In this document: positions 22,654 to 36,100 of the stretch, piece after piece
How positions within the stretch are numbered: the stretch's first letter is position 1
Layout: every line of letters starts with the position of its first letter
Assembly (NCBI GenBank): GCA_029449245.1
Contig: JANATF010000012.1
Span: 434,001 to 498,000 of the forward strand
Length of the DNA stretch: 64,000 bases
Source of the DNA: Mortierella alpina
Taxonomy: Eukaryota > Mortierellomycota > Mortierellomycetes > Mortierellales > Mortierellaceae
Direction: 5' to 3'
Made by a program: the position numbers and the translations under genes
Notes under the pieces: model-generated
Seen by the model: only the letters and a program-made list of their open reading frames with translations
Database searches by the model: none
Told to the model about the DNA's origin: nothing

Positions 22654-24753
22654 CTACCAATACTTCTCAGAAGACAAGAGACCTGGCCGCTGATCCTCAA
22701 TCCAGTCCGTCACGTTCCTATTGCCAAACACTGGTACAGCCAGTCTCTTGAGTCTCGGTGCAGCAGTGTCAATCAACCACTGGGCGTCGGCCCAGGTGAT
22801 GGCGCGCTTCAACTTTGTGATCCGCAGGTTCTCGAGCTCACGCGGTCTGTGCAACCTATCGAGGACCACCCGAAGATCGAGACTGTGTCCACCCAACGTC
22901 AGATGCTTCAATGTGTCGATTTGCTGTAGTCGCGTCTGAATCAGCAGGTCTCCAGAGGGCTGCTCCCATGGTTCCGTTCCTCTCGACAACAACGCTTGCT
23001 GACGCTGAAACCTTTCGATGACAGCCCTACTGGGAAGCACTAATTCCGGAAGCAGGAGCGATTGAAGGGTCCAACGGCAGGCCCAAGGACGCGGTGTGAC
23101 TAGACGACGGGACGAACCAAATAACCCAGCGGTCGTGGCGCTTGATGGCAAGGAAGATCCGCCAGTAAACTCTTCCGCAATAGAGTCGAGGCTTTCGGAA
23201 AGATAAGAGGGGAGTGAGGATGCCAACTCCACAGGGTATAAGATGTTGCTGTTGTTGCTGGGCATCATGATGTCGTCAAACAGCAACGAGGACAGACCAG
23301 CGACCTGTCGCATGCTGAAATACTTGAGCCGAGAGCAGTTCATAAGGACCGCCTGAACACCGAGGTCTGTTAGATACTGGCAGGCATTGATGCTGAGGTG
23401 CTGGAGGAACTGGCAGGACCGAGACAGTTCCTCCAATACTAGATCGGACAGGATGTTACCGTTCAAGTCAAGTGAGGTCAAACCTGGGTAGCTTTTGAAC
23501 AAGGTCAGGAAGCCCTCAGTCGAGAGCTGGGCGCAGCGGCTGAGAGAAATCTCGGTGATGTTGGGGCATATATACTGGAACGACCTCAAGGATGCGTCGG
23601 TAAGCTCACGACTCCAGTCTAAGGACAGTTGCTCCAGAAGCGGGCAACGCTTCAAAAGGGCCATGATGACAGATTCAGGAATGTCCCCGCAGTCCAGCAC
23701 CAGTGACTTTAGCGAGGATGATCCTGGGCAAAGAGGAAACGTAGCATAATGAGGAACAGAGCCGAGTCTAGACGATCTCAACTGGGCAGACAGAATGGAC
23801 GTGGATGACAGCGCGGGTGCAGTGGTGCTAGTGGTCAGCGGCGGAATCATAACCATAGCATCGCCAATAAGGGCGTCATCGCCACCACCTTCGTCTTCTC
23901 CTTGCGCGATATTCTGGTCGATGATGTAGACCTGCTCAATCACGATTGAACGCAGTCGAGGGCAACGCCTTAGGACAGGAAACAGGTCGTGCTCGAAAAA
24001 GTTTGGAGAGTTGATTGTGTTTCCTACACAGGAGCCATATAGCTCAAACTCGCGCAGGTTCTCCAGGTGCGCGAGCGGCTGGAAGATGTCGCGAAGCTGG
24101 ACACAGTGCTTGAATCTCACGATTTGAATCGAGGCTTTGCGCTTGTGGAACAGCTCCGTCAGGCTCTCGACGGTATAGCGGCCTCCTTCGAGCTCGAGGA
24201 CTCGAAGACTCGGGCACAGGACCGCAAGTAAAGGAAGCTCTTGATCTGTAATACCGGTGGCCAGTAGCTCCTGCACCAGGTGTCCATAGCGGATAAGCCC
24301 CTTCAAGACCTTGTTACGGCTCGTGTGCAGAAAAGCCTGTTGAAGCAAGGTGAGGCTGTAGAAAGGCGCGGCATAGAGAGGGGCAGTAAAAGCCGCGTGG
24401 GAGGAGGGCAGAATGGAGTCATCTTCGGCTGACGAGGAGGACCAGGCCGATGAGCAGGAGGAAGGCAGAGACGGAAGCGAAGAAGCAGGAGGCGTCCGTC
24501 GCGAGATAAAGTTAAACTCGTCGTCGCGGTCGTCGTCGTCTGCAACATGCTTCAACGAGAGCCGCTTCCAGAGCACAGGATTGAAGATTGAGTGCCACAG
24601 CTTGCAAACACGCGCTGCACTGGCCAAGGTCGAACGGTCGAGGTGACTGGCGATCAGACGGTCCAGCTCGGGGAGCATGAAGGGTGACCTCGCTACGAAC
24701 GGGGGTTTTAGTGCGGGTGTGTGTGCCAAGGCACTGTCGACGAGGAGTTGCAT
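22654..24753 (-). CDS. F-box and leucine-rich-repeat protein
   Basis: One uninterrupted frame of 699 residues from the ATG at 24753; an upstream extension lacks an ATG and is translated from a G15 tract. Residues of about 23-65 form an F-box (LPELDRLIASHL, ARVCKLWHSIFNPVLWKRL). Leucine-rich repeats fill most of the rest: LPLLAVLCPSLRVLELEGG, CPLLEQLSLDWSRELTDASL, CPNITEISLSRCAQLS, CQFLQHLSINACQYLTDLGV, LKYFSMRQVAGLSSL. They are broken by Ser/Thr-rich inserts near residues 90-115 and 290-330. F-box proteins join SCF ubiquitin ligases through Skp1, and the LRRs choose the substrate. The substrate cannot be guessed. F-box/LRR families are often large in such fungi. Confidence 0.85.
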   Translation of the reverse strand: MQLLVDSALAHTPALKPPFVARSPFMLPELDRLIASHLDRSTLASAARVCKLWHSIFNPVLWKRLSLKHVADDDDRDDEFNFISRRTPPASSLPSLPSSCSSAWSSSSAEDDSILPSSHAAFTAPLYAAPFYSLTLLQQAFLHTSRNKVLKGLIRYGHLVQELLATGITDQELPLLAVLCPSLRVLELEGGRYTVESLTELFHKRKASIQIVRFKHCVQLRDIFQPLAHLENLREFELYGSCVGNTINSPNFFEHDLFPVLRRCPRLRSIVIEQVYIIDQNIAQGEDEGGGDDALIGDAMVMIPPLTTSTTAPALSSTSILSAQLRSSRLGSVPHYATFPLCPGSSSLKSLVLDCGDIPESVIMALLKRCPLLEQLSLDWSRELTDASLRSFQYICPNITEISLSRCAQLSTEGFLTLFKSYPGLTSLDLNGNILSDLVLEELSRSCQFLQHLSINACQYLTDLGVQAVLMNCSRLKYFSMRQVAGLSSLLFDDIMMPSNNSNILYPVELASSLPSYLSESLDSIAEEFTGGSSLPSSATTAGLFGSSRRLVTPRPWACRWTLQSLLLPELVLPSRAVIERFQRQQALLSRGTEPWEQPSGDLLIQTRLQQIDTLKHLTLGGHSLDLRVVLDRLHRPRELENLRITKLKRAITWADAQWLIDTAAPRLKRLAVPVFGNRNVTDWIEDQRPGLLSSEKYW

Positions 24754-26157
24754 GGCGAGTTGATGCAATTGCAATGGTGAATGTAAGGGGGGGGGGGGGG
24801 GCCGAAGCAATGCACAAGTGGGGGAATGTAGGGTCTAAAGTCTTTTTTTTTTAAAGTTGTCAGTCTTTTTCTCGTGTGTCTGTGTTGCTAGCTGGAGTGA
24901 AGACGAGAATGAAGGATGAAAGTGAACCGCCGAACAGGAGGATTGAAAGCGAACAGGCAGGGAACAGAGGAGAAGGGGAGAATGAAGGAGGAGCAAGAAA
25001 AAAGAGAGAAGTAGAGAGAAAAAACGAACCAAGAATATATCTAGATGGCAGCAGTTCAGCTTATCGCGCGAGACGCTCTTCGCAAAGGATGACGGCGATC
25101 GATCTCCCTGTGGTGTCTCGCTCTGCACTTTGGCACGGCGAGAGAACCGAAGCGCCCATGCAGGCAAGCAGCAGGCGACCATGCGACTCTAGATCTCGCT
25201 CTCTTCCTGCCCTTCCTGGGATACCGAGGCTATCCATCCACGCAAAAAAGCACTTTGCATATCTCCTTTTTTTTATTTTTCCATGCATCCTGTCTCTTTT
25301 CTCCGCGCAATCCACAAACGCATGAACACAGGCACAAGAGCACGCGCTGATAAGCACTCTACAAGCAGGGTGACACGCACATAACACGGCTCAAAAAAGA
25401 TGGCACCATCAAGCCAAGATAAGGAGCAGCCGCATCACAAATCGAAACCGTTCGTAGCGCATCGCGTTTTTAGATTGCCGAGCAAAACCCGCATGGAGAG
25501 TGGAGTATGCATTTATTTAAGTCGATATCAAAAGGGCGAAATGGGGCAACACAACAAGACTAGGGAACACAAACACTGGCAAACATAGCTAACACGCGAG
25601 AGCCCTGTTGGAAACAGAAATACTTTCCAAGAATCTTTCGCGCTTTGATTGCTGGTAATGTAGAACATGTCATGTTTATGGCTTTGCTTGCCTGCTTCAG
25701 AGATCCTCTCCCCCTCTGATGTTCCCTTTGACAGTCCCAGATGGTCCTCGCCTGCCCACAGAGAACGCGGCCGCGCCTGTGCCCGAAAGTTCTCTCGGCT
25801 TGTCGTAGCCGACTGTGCCCTTGCTGAACAGCCAATGAGAATCGTCATTTTCGTTGTAGGATCGATCGCCGCTCGCGCCTGTAGTTCGCGATCTGCTTAG
25901 CAGCCGGTTAGAATCTCAGTAGCGGGCATCAAAGTATCCAAGTCTTTGTTCTCTTTATTAGGCGGTTAGCTAGAGTATTACGATGGTGAGCGGTAGGTAA
26001 GGATAGATTACACGGTATATATGATACATTGGAAGGTGGAAGGAGACAAGGCAATAAAAGATGCATGGTTCCTTGGAGAAAAAAAAAAAAAAGACATGTA
26101 GGTTCTAAAAGGGGCAGAAAGGATCCTTCATCGGATTGCTTTCATGAAGTCGCTCAG
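24754..26157. other. Spacer, no supported gene
   Basis: It contains a G homopolymer (24787-24801), A- and T-runs and GA-rich DNA upstream of the F-box gene, presumably its 5' region. The frames found are low in complexity or antisense to each other. The right end is 3' flank of the seven-TM gene. Confidence 0.4.
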
Positions 26158-27720
26158 TTAGGCCTTTCGGAACAGAATGAAAATCAAGGAGCACCCTAGC
26201 GCAACACTGGATCGGCAAAAAAAAAACCATAATGACACGCGCGTTAGTGACTTGACGGAGAGGATCATAGGAAAGGCATACGGTGTGCGAAATGTAGTTA
26301 TGTAGCAATAGACGGAAGGGGATGTGTTACCTTGCGCCGTGGATCCAAATAAGCGAGAACGTCTCGCTAGCTACGTAATCATTCAGAATCTGACGCCGGA
26401 AGATGGCGAAAAAGAGCATCATCAGGCCCATGATTGCTGAGAGACTGCCGCACAGGATCAGAATGGCCTTCATCCGCTGGTAGGTTGACTTGAGCGTGTT
26501 CAACTGTCGCTCGCTGTCGTCCCGGTCTGTGTACTCTGAATCAGCACCGATGCGCGAAGAGACTCGGCCAACGTTATCGTTGATCGAGGCCATATTGGAG
26601 GAAATGATGGTCAACAGTTGTCTAGAGAGAAAAAATAGTACCAAGAAGTTCGCGCGTCAGTGACGAGCAGTTTGCTAAAAAATTATATTGGGTAATACAT
26701 CTCGCAGATCGGGGCTTGGAACGTACTTTCCGAAAAAGATGTACAGCACGAAGATGACGGCAACCACCAGGGACCAGACACCATACATGGCTGAGATGAG
26801 ATAGTTGTACATGTCCATATCACCCTGGTCAAAGACCGAGCCAGCGAACGAAGCCAGGATCTGGTTCGTAAGCAAAGGAAGGAAAGTCAATCCGAGCAAA
26901 GTGAAATTGAGGACCATAGGCGAGGGCAGGTAGACGCGCTTGGGCTCCATCATGGAAGAAAAGGGGCCGACATCATGAGCAGTGTTGTTAAAGTCGGTTG
27001 AACGGCGCTTTTTGCTTGAGAAACTGTTGTGCGTGGAGAAAGATGCTGGCGTGGCGTAGATGATTCCAACAAGATAGAAGCCCATAGCACCAGATACAAA
27101 CACCCAAGGCAAGTCAGCCTGCACGCGAGGGTCACAAATGTATGTTTCAATAAGAGAAGAGAGATGTAAAGCGTGCGGGAGAGCAATAGTACAAAGATGA
27201 GAGGTTAGAATGGATTACGAGGATTGTCATGCAGCAAGTACGCGGAGAGTTGGCACAAGAGGACTTACAAAGTTTTCTAGCAACACTCGTCGGCCTTCGT
27301 TGACCCCAGCAAGGAGGAGCACCGAAAGCACACAGCGGACTAGCAAGGAGGATGAATATTAATAAAGTGGTCGTACAGCCATAGCCTTCAGTCATTCACC
27401 TCGTCCACTTTGAGCAATCTAGACACAAGTTCGTCGATCAACATTCTTTAGAACTTACAGAAAAAGTATCCGGTGCACCAGAACACGAATCCCTCTGTGG
27501 GTCGTGGTCGGAAGGCGCGATCGTTTCTCGAAAACTCCCAGATCTTTTGCCCTTTCCACCAGATGTTATGAATGAGGATACCGACAGAGATGAAGAGGAA
27601 CATGAATGAGGAGATGATGTGGGTCGTATAAAGAAACGACACATAGGTCACACCCTGGCAGTCGCCTTGGCTCTGCACTCGCCAGTCGCAAAACTCTGTG
27701 GAGTTGACAATCGGTTCCAT
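26158..27720 (-). CDS. Putative seven-transmembrane protein (GPCR-like), family unknown
   Basis: Five exons (27459-27720, 27269-27339, 26727-27118, 26331-26621, 26158-26206) give 354 residues in a consistent phase. Seven hydrophobic segments are visible: TYVSFLYTTHIISSFMFLFI, FRCVLSVLLLAGV, WVFVSGAMGFYLVGIIYA, LNFTLLGLTFLPLLTNQIL, YGVWSLVVAVIFVLYIFFG, ILILCGSLSAIMGLMMLFFA and, in the tiny last exon, VALGCSLIFILFR. The N-terminus carries an NST glycosylation sequon and two cysteines, which suits an extracellular N-terminus. The third loop region holds a basic KKRRS patch and a Ser/Asp-rich segment precedes TM6. This topology suits a G-protein-coupled receptor. I recognise no class signature, so a transporter-like protein is not excluded. 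The last 49-nt exon is inferred from phase and the seventh helix. Confidence 0.65.
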
Positions 27721-30115
27721 CTTGCGATTGCTTTGGTAGGCTGTGTTTTAAAGATTCCGAGCTGCTGTTTATCAGGATAGTAGTGAAGGGCAAGCTAGAG
27801 TGCCGGGAAACGACAAGGTCAACGGAAGGTGGCCGATGCACAAGTGGAAAATGAGGTATGGATGGAAAAATTAATGAACAAGAGCGAGAAGAGAGAAATT
27901 TCAGGTGTAGAAGAATTAAAGTAGGGACGCTGCAAAGAATGATGAACGAGGTAATGACCAAGGTCTAGAGGAAGGAAAAAAGGAACAAAGATATAGAAAA
28001 AAACCAGTTCGCAGGGTAGCAAATGTAAGGCGAGCGCACTTCATAGCTGGTTAGACGCGAACCTGGCGCACAGGGATGGCGCATGGAAACCAGAGTCAAA
28101 AGCATGAAAAATCAAACTCCAGGGTGGCATGTTAACGGGGTCCATCCAGGAGACACAAAAATGCAAGAAGTGAGTGCAAGGCTAGACAGACAGAATAAGG
28201 GCAGGAAGGCAGGAGTGGGGTTGGATCAAGGAGGTACCGAAGACAATAGGACAGAGCAGCAAGTAGCCTGAGGGCGAGCCACGGCAGGTTACAACAGATC
28301 AAACGGAACAGAAGGGGAAATACATCACAACAGACGCGGCTAGGCAAACAGGCAAACGGACTGGCGAGAGAAACAGCTCTAAATAGGGAAAGTGAGGGAG
28401 GATGGGAAAGGGGACCTCGAGTCTTTTTTTGTCTCCTCTAGGGGAGGGAGGTCTTTTCGCTTGTGTGGAGCGAAGGGGGTTGGGCAATCTGTCATTCAGC
28501 TAGTTTGATGCTGCAGTCTACCAGCTAAACAGCGTGGATTGGGGATTGTTGACGCTGTTCAAGGGCCGCCTTCTGAGCGCGCCGTCGAGAAGGAACAACT
28601 AGACCAGGTCATCCCTCCTAGATGCTATATGCTGCATCGGTACGTCCTGGTCATTGTCTATGTCATAAACCAATTGTTTAAAGTGCGGAGGAGTCATGCT
28701 ACCCATTCACATATTCTCCGCTTTGTCATCTGTCGTCTCTAAGAGAATGTCTCCGACCACAGCCAAGACGGCGGATAGTCAGGGCCATATGGGAGCAGGA
28801 GTTTTGCGAGCTCTTCTCTTGGTCGCTCAATGGTGCAAACATCCTCATACGTAAAGGAGAGAGGCGATAATTATCTTGCTTGGCTGGATAAGGGCTGTAG
28901 GGATTGCTGGGTAGAGTGCAAGTAGAAAGGAGGCCCACTCAGAAAAGACGGCAGAGGGGGCGATGCACCCCGCTGAGGAGTGCACCAATGGAGGGTGCCA
29001 GGGCTGTCGAGGGCTCTTCAAAAGAAAAGCAACTCCTTAACACTCGCACCTTGACCAAAACAGAAGCTGTTTCGACAGCCGTTGACTCTTTGCCGAGTTC
29101 ATGTGCATGTGTTGGTATGCCCTGAGAGTCTTGCATCAGGTCGCCTTGCCAGTTGAGTAGAGACCCAGCCTGATACGCGCGCTTGGAGTGTATGTGAGGA
29201 GCATTCCTTTGCCTAGTGAATTGAACGGCTGCTCTGCTGTTGGCTCGTAGTGCACATGCCTTACAGCTGTCGTCGATTTGAAGGACACCTCCCGCGCCAC
29301 AAAGAGTTCCACTCAGTTAGAAGGTTCCTTCTGTCTTTCCAACCTGAAAAAAGTCCTTCCAACCTGCCGGCGCCGCTGAGTACTCTACTGTAACCTTCCC
29401 TGCCCAGACGCCGTACTGTACGCTTTCGTTACTGCATAGGAGTCCATGTCACACATGCTGAGCAGTGCCAGTCCTTGCTGACGGAGAGTGTTTGGATGGA
29501 AACGGACCAAAGATGCTATAGCCTTGTCATTGTAGTATTGCTATTATGGCTGATGATGGGTGCCTTGGCATGGCGTCTCTTGGCATCGAGTGGAGTTGTA
29601 TGCTTGGTGTCTTGGTGTCCGACGGAGCGCGATACACACTGCGACCGGCACAGCCCCCAATCAGCACCGGCACGACTGAATTCTCAATTTGCACGCTGGG
29701 CAAAAGACAGTCGTCTGCGCATACGGCTGTGTGAAGCGTGTCTGTTGCCATGGCCCATTGCAATCCCATCCGTCTCGTCATCCTCCTTCACATTCGCCGG
29801 CTGCCAGTTGCCAATTGGCTAGCTGCCCCACTCTGCCCATCGTCATCTCTTATCCCTTTCCCAAGTCTCCCTGTCTTAACGTGGCCGCCTGACCCTTGCC
29901 TGATCGCTTGATCGTCCTGCTCCGTGCGCTCAACCGCTTGTTGCAACTGCGCCTTTGTTCACGACAGCTGCTCTGCACTGTTGGCACTCTCCTCTCCTCT
30001 TGCTTTCGTTTCCTACTCTCTCTTCTCTTCCGCGACAACAGGCACCTTTGGCCTACGTCTTTCTCCATCGACCTTGCCTGACCACCTCCTCCCCTCCACA
30101 AGCCAGGAGCCTGCC
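27721..30115. other. 2.4-kb spacer, no supported gene
   Basis: The first 400 bp are presumably the seven-TM promoter. The remaining DNA has only short opposed frames. From about 29830 to 30110 the plus strand becomes pyrimidine-rich with CTCTCC and TCTTCTCTT runs, as expected for the 5' region of the Sip3/Lam-type gene at 30116. I see no RNA gene or element. Confidence 0.4.
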
Positions 30116-33100
30116 ATGCCAGCCGTGCCCCCCAATCCACAGTCCGTGTCACCAGGCCCAACCACCACAGAGGGCGTGGCGGCCATGATCCCCGTGGCCA
30201 ACATCACGCTGGAAGATGCCATGCTCGACAATCCAAACTTCCGTGCCAGCATCAAGCTGTTTGAAGGACAGGTGTTTTTCATTGAGAACTGGCTTACGGC
30301 GCTGGTAAGGAAGAAAAAAAATATCAGTGTGTCTATGCAGAAACCGTTGGGCGAACCTTTTTTATATTCTTTTTAACACCTCCGTCCATTGCTCTTCATC
30401 GACCCCTTGCATTCTCCTTAGCAACGGTCAATGAATCAATTCACCGATGAATGGAAACGTAAGGACAGTCGGCTGGGCTCCACGGGACCCACTGGCGTCG
30501 TTTGATCGTCGGGGTGTAATGACTACGCAATACTGACTCGCTCCCTTGTTGTACACCCCGTTTAGGACTCAATGAGGTCACCTCTGTATTGAACAAGCGG
30601 GCCGAGGTGCCGCTGCTCTCCCAGGGCATGCTGAGTAGGTGATCCGTCTTGAATTCACTCATGCTCGATGCTCCCTTCGTCCCACAGGATCCTTGAGCAG
30701 CTATCGCCTACGGCAGCCAATGTGTTGCTCATGATCTGTCCTGCCCCTGTCTTTCCTGCCACGCGTGTCGCAATGTTTTGTCCTGTCTATACTACCCTGC
30801 CATATCAGTTGACCATGGCCATGAAAAGTTTGCCCATCAAAGCAATAACCAACATCATCAAGATGCTGATCCATATTAACACATGCTCTGAATGCTCGCC
30901 CTTTATATAGGTTCGCAATATACAATCCCCGCCATGAAGCTTGTCGGAGGAGCATTTCGCACCACTCTGGCCCTCAAAAACAAGTACATATCCGAGGTCA
31001 ATGAGCAGGTGTTGAGGCCGCTGGAAGAGTTTCTTAAAACGGATCTTAGGGTCTTCAAGGAATCTAAAAGGGTTTTTGACAAGGCTTTGGAAAAGTATGA
31101 GAGTACCCTCGCCAAATATAATGGCCAGAGCCGGCAAAAGGAACCCAGTGCGCTCAGAGAGGAGGCTTTTCAACTTTACGACACGCGGAAGGCGTACATC
31201 CAAGCCGCCATGTCCTGCGCTCTGCTCTGCATCAAGTTTCAGGACGGGCTTGACCAGCTCGTCCTGGGCGTGGTACGTTCCTTTATTCATTGCTATTGCG
31301 GGGGTCATTCTGAAGGAAAAAACGTAATCATTCTGTACTGACAATGACACTTGTATCCCATATCGCTAGTTCTTGGACTTGATTGCGACTCAGCACGACT
31401 ACTTTTCCGGGAATGCAGATCACTTTGGTAGCATGGCCCTGCAGGTACTTCAGTTAAAGACATACATGAAAGATCACAAGCAGACGAGTGCGATCTCAGT
31501 GCAGGAGCTGGAGCAGAACAAGGAGCGCTATACAGCAGATGCGATCGAATACTGGAAGCCAAGTCGCTCATTGAAGTGCTATTCCAACACCGTGCCGGCA
31601 TCCAAATCAACGATCGGACACGCAGCTCTCGGACCGGCATTCGCTGCTCAGATGGCAGGACAGGTCCCACTGAACACTCTTATGGCGCGGCCCGCAACCA
31701 TATCTCAATTCCCCACTGCAAGCAATGGCCGGCTACCTATTCCACCGCCGTTCCAATCGCAACCGGCCCTGGCTTCTCTGAGCACAACATCAAAGGGCAA
31801 TGGCACAGGCATTGGTTCACAGGAGAGTCTTCTTGCGCCACCAGACACCCTCTCTGTCAATTCTGCGCACCTCAGGAGTAGTAATGGATCGTTTTCGTCG
31901 TTGTCAAATGCGGCAGCTCTGTCTACGACCAGTGATGCTGATTTTGAAGTGGGAGCCTGTACTCCAACAACAAAGCAAGGCTACCTCAACATTCGAATTC
32001 CTCAGCCAAAGAATCGAGCGCCTGTCTGGCAGCGGAAATATTTCTTTATTCAGGAGGGTGAGTTTGGATTCGAGAGCGTCGTGTCCAACCCGACGGTGGG
32101 CTCGCAGGTGGTGCAGAGTGAAAGAATATCGGTACTACTGTGTGAGGTGCGGCATGGAGCATCTTCCAACTCGCTGGTGACTATAGGCGGGGGCGGGAAC
32201 TCCGGGTCGGGTAGCCAGGGCTTAGCCATGGTTCAAATGGAGCGCCGGTTCTGTTTTGAGGTCGTTTGTGCAACACAGTAAGTCAACATGGTTATTGCAT
32301 TGTATTTTCCACAGCAATGTTTATTAATCTGGTAAGTTCCCTCCCTCTTATCATGAGCTGCTTGAAGCTAAACTAATATGTCCATTCACATTTGACAACA
32401 ATAGATCATACTTATTGCAAGCAGAAACCGAGGATGACTTGATGAGCTGGGCTAATACGTTCGAGGCGGCCAAGCGGGACATTCTTTTACAACAGCACTT
32501 GCCCCGACACTCAGAGTCCGATGAGCCCTACTCACCTATGGTGCCCGACTCGGCGCATCCTACGTTCTCGTTTTCAGAAGAAGGCCTGCTGGAGTCACAA
32601 AATGCAGACAAAGCGACTGAAGAATCGAAATTCAGTGCAGCGCTTGGACTCGGTTGGGCTGCTAATGTTCCTGGTGTTAGTCTGCTTCTTGGAACTTATG
32701 CGGGAAGTAATCCTCCGTCCAGCAAGAACTCGCCTGTCCCGGATCAACATTCTACACTTCAAGAGAACACAGACAGCGTGACTGATCAGCCCAACGCGAG
32801 CCTTACTTCAGAGATTGACGGCAACACGGAGGGCTCAAAGCCAGAATCAAAGCCAGCGATTTCTGTGGAGACCTCCTCGCCAATGATACAGCAGCAGCCA
32901 GTCAAAGAAGGAGCACCCCCACTTCCACTTTTGAACACCAATCTCGCACCTCACCCGCGTTCTAAATCCGTTGGAGACGTTGGCGCGAATCCAGAGCAGG
33001 TCTCGGGACACAGTCAACAAGTCTCTGAGATGGAGAGACTGATGACCAGTTCTCATCATCTGGTACCAAGAGCTGCACCGCTGGCTGTATCAGAGTAATT

Positions 33101-36100
33101 ATATACTTGATTTTTTTTGGTCCTAGAACTTGACACGCTGCAGTTGATGACCCGCGGCGCATGGATGTTAACCTGTAGCCTTTTCCTATGAATCATATAT
33201 AACATAGACTTCCTCATTATCCAATGGAGCTGGTCGTGCGTAACCGAGAGCTCCATCTGCGATTCCATGGAACCAAGGTCCATTCAAAGGAGTACGTGCT
33301 TCACTCCTGGACAAGTGGCTATTTGGACGAATCCCGCCCAGACAAGCCCATCATGATTTACGGTCGAATCTTCTTGACCCAGTCTGGGATGTACTTTTAC
33401 GCCCGAGACATGAGTGTGGAAACCAAGAGGATGTACCGGTTCTCCAGCATCCGAGGCATCGAGTGCGAACAAAAGGACATCTCGACAGAGTGGAGGATTG
33501 AAACCATGGATGGTGTCAAACACGTCTTTTGCCAGTTCACTTTGACAGATACTGAATACCAAGTCCTACACCTTATCTGGACCAATGTGCACCAAGCAAA
33601 GGATCGCATGCCTGTGAAGGAGCTATTTAGGCAGGCCATGCTCATCACCAACAAACCCAAGGGTAGCGCCGGGTCTGGATCCTTGGCCGAAACGGAATCC
33701 AATCATCTAACGACGCGAGATGGAACCAGAGCAAATTTCTCAGGACATGACGGAGACATCGTGGACAGCCCAGGTGGAGCGGGCTCCGAGGCTGCGTCTT
33801 TTATGTCGAACGGCGAGGATTGGAAGGATCTTGACGAAGGTATATTTTATGCATATATATTGTTTTTCTTTTGTTCATTGAAATTGCTTCACTACATTCT
33901 TACTTACACAAGACTTTTCTCACTTCATCTCCTTTATCTACAAAACAAAAGGGCTTCCTTCGACGATGGAGGTGCCTCCTGGACCATTGTCCTGTAATTG
34001 TCCAGGCCATCTGGAAAAGTTGGAACTTGAACAGAACTTCAAGATCCCAGCAAAGACACTGGACCGTCTGTTGTTTGGCAATGATAGCCCCGTCTGGAAA
34101 GAATTCCATGAACGTCGCAGTAACACGAGTACGTATATTCTTTGTTGAAGGCGATGTTTTTTTTTTTTGCTGATCAATTTGTTTCTCAGGCATGCTTGCT
34201 GTGATACTTAACATGATTCCATTCACTTTGTTTTTTGTTGACCACAGTTCAAAGCGTGGGCGAATGGACACAGATGGATGGCCATAAGACAAGGACGGTG
34301 AAGTTCCTGATGGTGGTGAACAACCCCATGGTCAAATTGAACCAGGCCGACTGCGTTGAGACGCAGGTATGTGAAGTCGAGGAAGAATACCTGCGATATT
34401 CATACACCGTGAAATCAAACGTCCTGGCGATGCCCTACAGTGATGCCTTCACACCCGTCGTCCGGTACTGTATCACTCATGTCAGCAACAATGAGTCCAA
34501 GCTGACGTGCTCCAGTGGCATCGACTGGCACAAGAGTCCGTTGGTCAAGGCCATGATCAAGGGAGCTGTCCTCAAGGGCACGGCAGAAACCATCAAAGAT
34601 TTGACAGAGATCCTACAGGTTCACCTGGAACACCGCAGGACGCGCTCTGCCACCGGTTCCGCGGGCGAAAGTATTGCAGGTCGCCGTGCCCCCACCGACT
34701 TGTCCAATATCACAATCTCACTCAATGGACCCGATGATGATGGCCATAGCATTCTTTTAGACCCTCAGGCAAATGTCAATCATTCGGACGTGCCCGATGG
34801 CTCTAAGGATGGACGCGCTCCGGGACTCAGACGGCATACTGTGAGTGCAGGATCAAGCCCCGGAAGGGTGACATATTCTGGCGCAAAGGTCCAAGGCAAC
34901 TGGCCAACGGGAGCCTCACCTTCTTTTGTCCCCATTGGTTCCAAGGCCAGCCGCACAAGGCTCTTGGGACGACCCTCTCGCAGTACGCTCCTGGAGCAAG
35001 ATACGGCCTCAGATTCGCAGGGCTCCAAATCCCAAGATCTACCCTTTGGAGTAGCTTGGATCAAGATGAACGTGCTCGGACTTGTGCAAGCTAAAGACGA
35101 AAAGGAGAGACAGCGGCTCTCCAGGAGGCTGCTCTACCTCGTTTTGGTGATGACTTCGCTGATCAACATTTGGGCCGCGTTCAACAGTCAGCGGATGCTG
35201 AATGCCGCCTGGAGGATTCAGGAACAAGGTGCATTGGGGTTGAATGTTCCCCTTCGAGGTTATCTGGAACCGGAGCACCGAGTTTTCTTTAGCGCCGATA
35301 ACCCATCTGGATCCTCTTCTGGAAACAACCACAACAGGAATATACGAGTTGCAGCAAGGGCGGTTTATCTGAAGGACTTGGAGGAGCGCATGCTCAATGA
35401 CGGTCTAGAAGGCTTTGAGGACCGACCGACCATTGACCGCAGCAGCTTCGAGGTGTTCTTGGACGTCCGAGAGTCCTTCCGACCCTGGCCCACAACGAGG
35501 AGGTCACCACTTCACTGGTTTGGAGGGGGTTCAAATGGCAGCCAGAAAACCTTCCCAGCCTCGTCGGCATCGTCCACTTCTACCTCCTTGGCGCCCGTCT
35601 CTCCCTCACCGACCCCGTCCAATTCGGATTCGAGCTTTGAAGAGACGGAAGGCGAGGCACCCAGGTATCCATGGCTTCTGCCTCGGCATCGTCGCTGGGC
35701 TACCAAGATTGTGTTCCAGCGGGATCGGGTGGGTATCTTGAGACACGACCTGCTTGTGACATTCGAGGTATTGAAGCAGCTGGAGCGGAGGCTGCTGGAG
35801 ACTGAGTACGTGAACTGGATTATGGACGAACGGATGCGTTGTCGCCTATGGGAGCGTCGAAAGAAGGCCCTTTCGGAGAAACAACGGTCCAGCAATTTGT
35901 CGACGGCAGGGGAGGATGCCGATGACGCTGTTGAGGGCGAAGGCGAAGGCGAGGGCCAGGGTGATGAGGAACAAAAAGAAAAGACTGAAGATGCCAACAA
36001 TAGAGACGAGCCATCCAAGGAACGTTTACTCAAAGCAGGCATGACCGAAGAGTTCTGCCGTGGAGTAGACCGTCAATTGGAACTTCTTCAGCTTGTCAAG

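Noticed and set aside
24876-25325. 149-codon plus-strand frame
   Set aside because: Charged low-complexity sequence antisense to other frames in GA-rich promoter-like DNA; no domain or intron signals.
30668-30910. Extra exon of the Sip3/Lam-type gene (frame with ILEQLSPTAANVLL)
   Set aside because: Including it needs a weak GTGATC donor or meets a stop. Skipping it keeps phase and gives the SSQYTIPAMK join. Left as a possible alternative exon.
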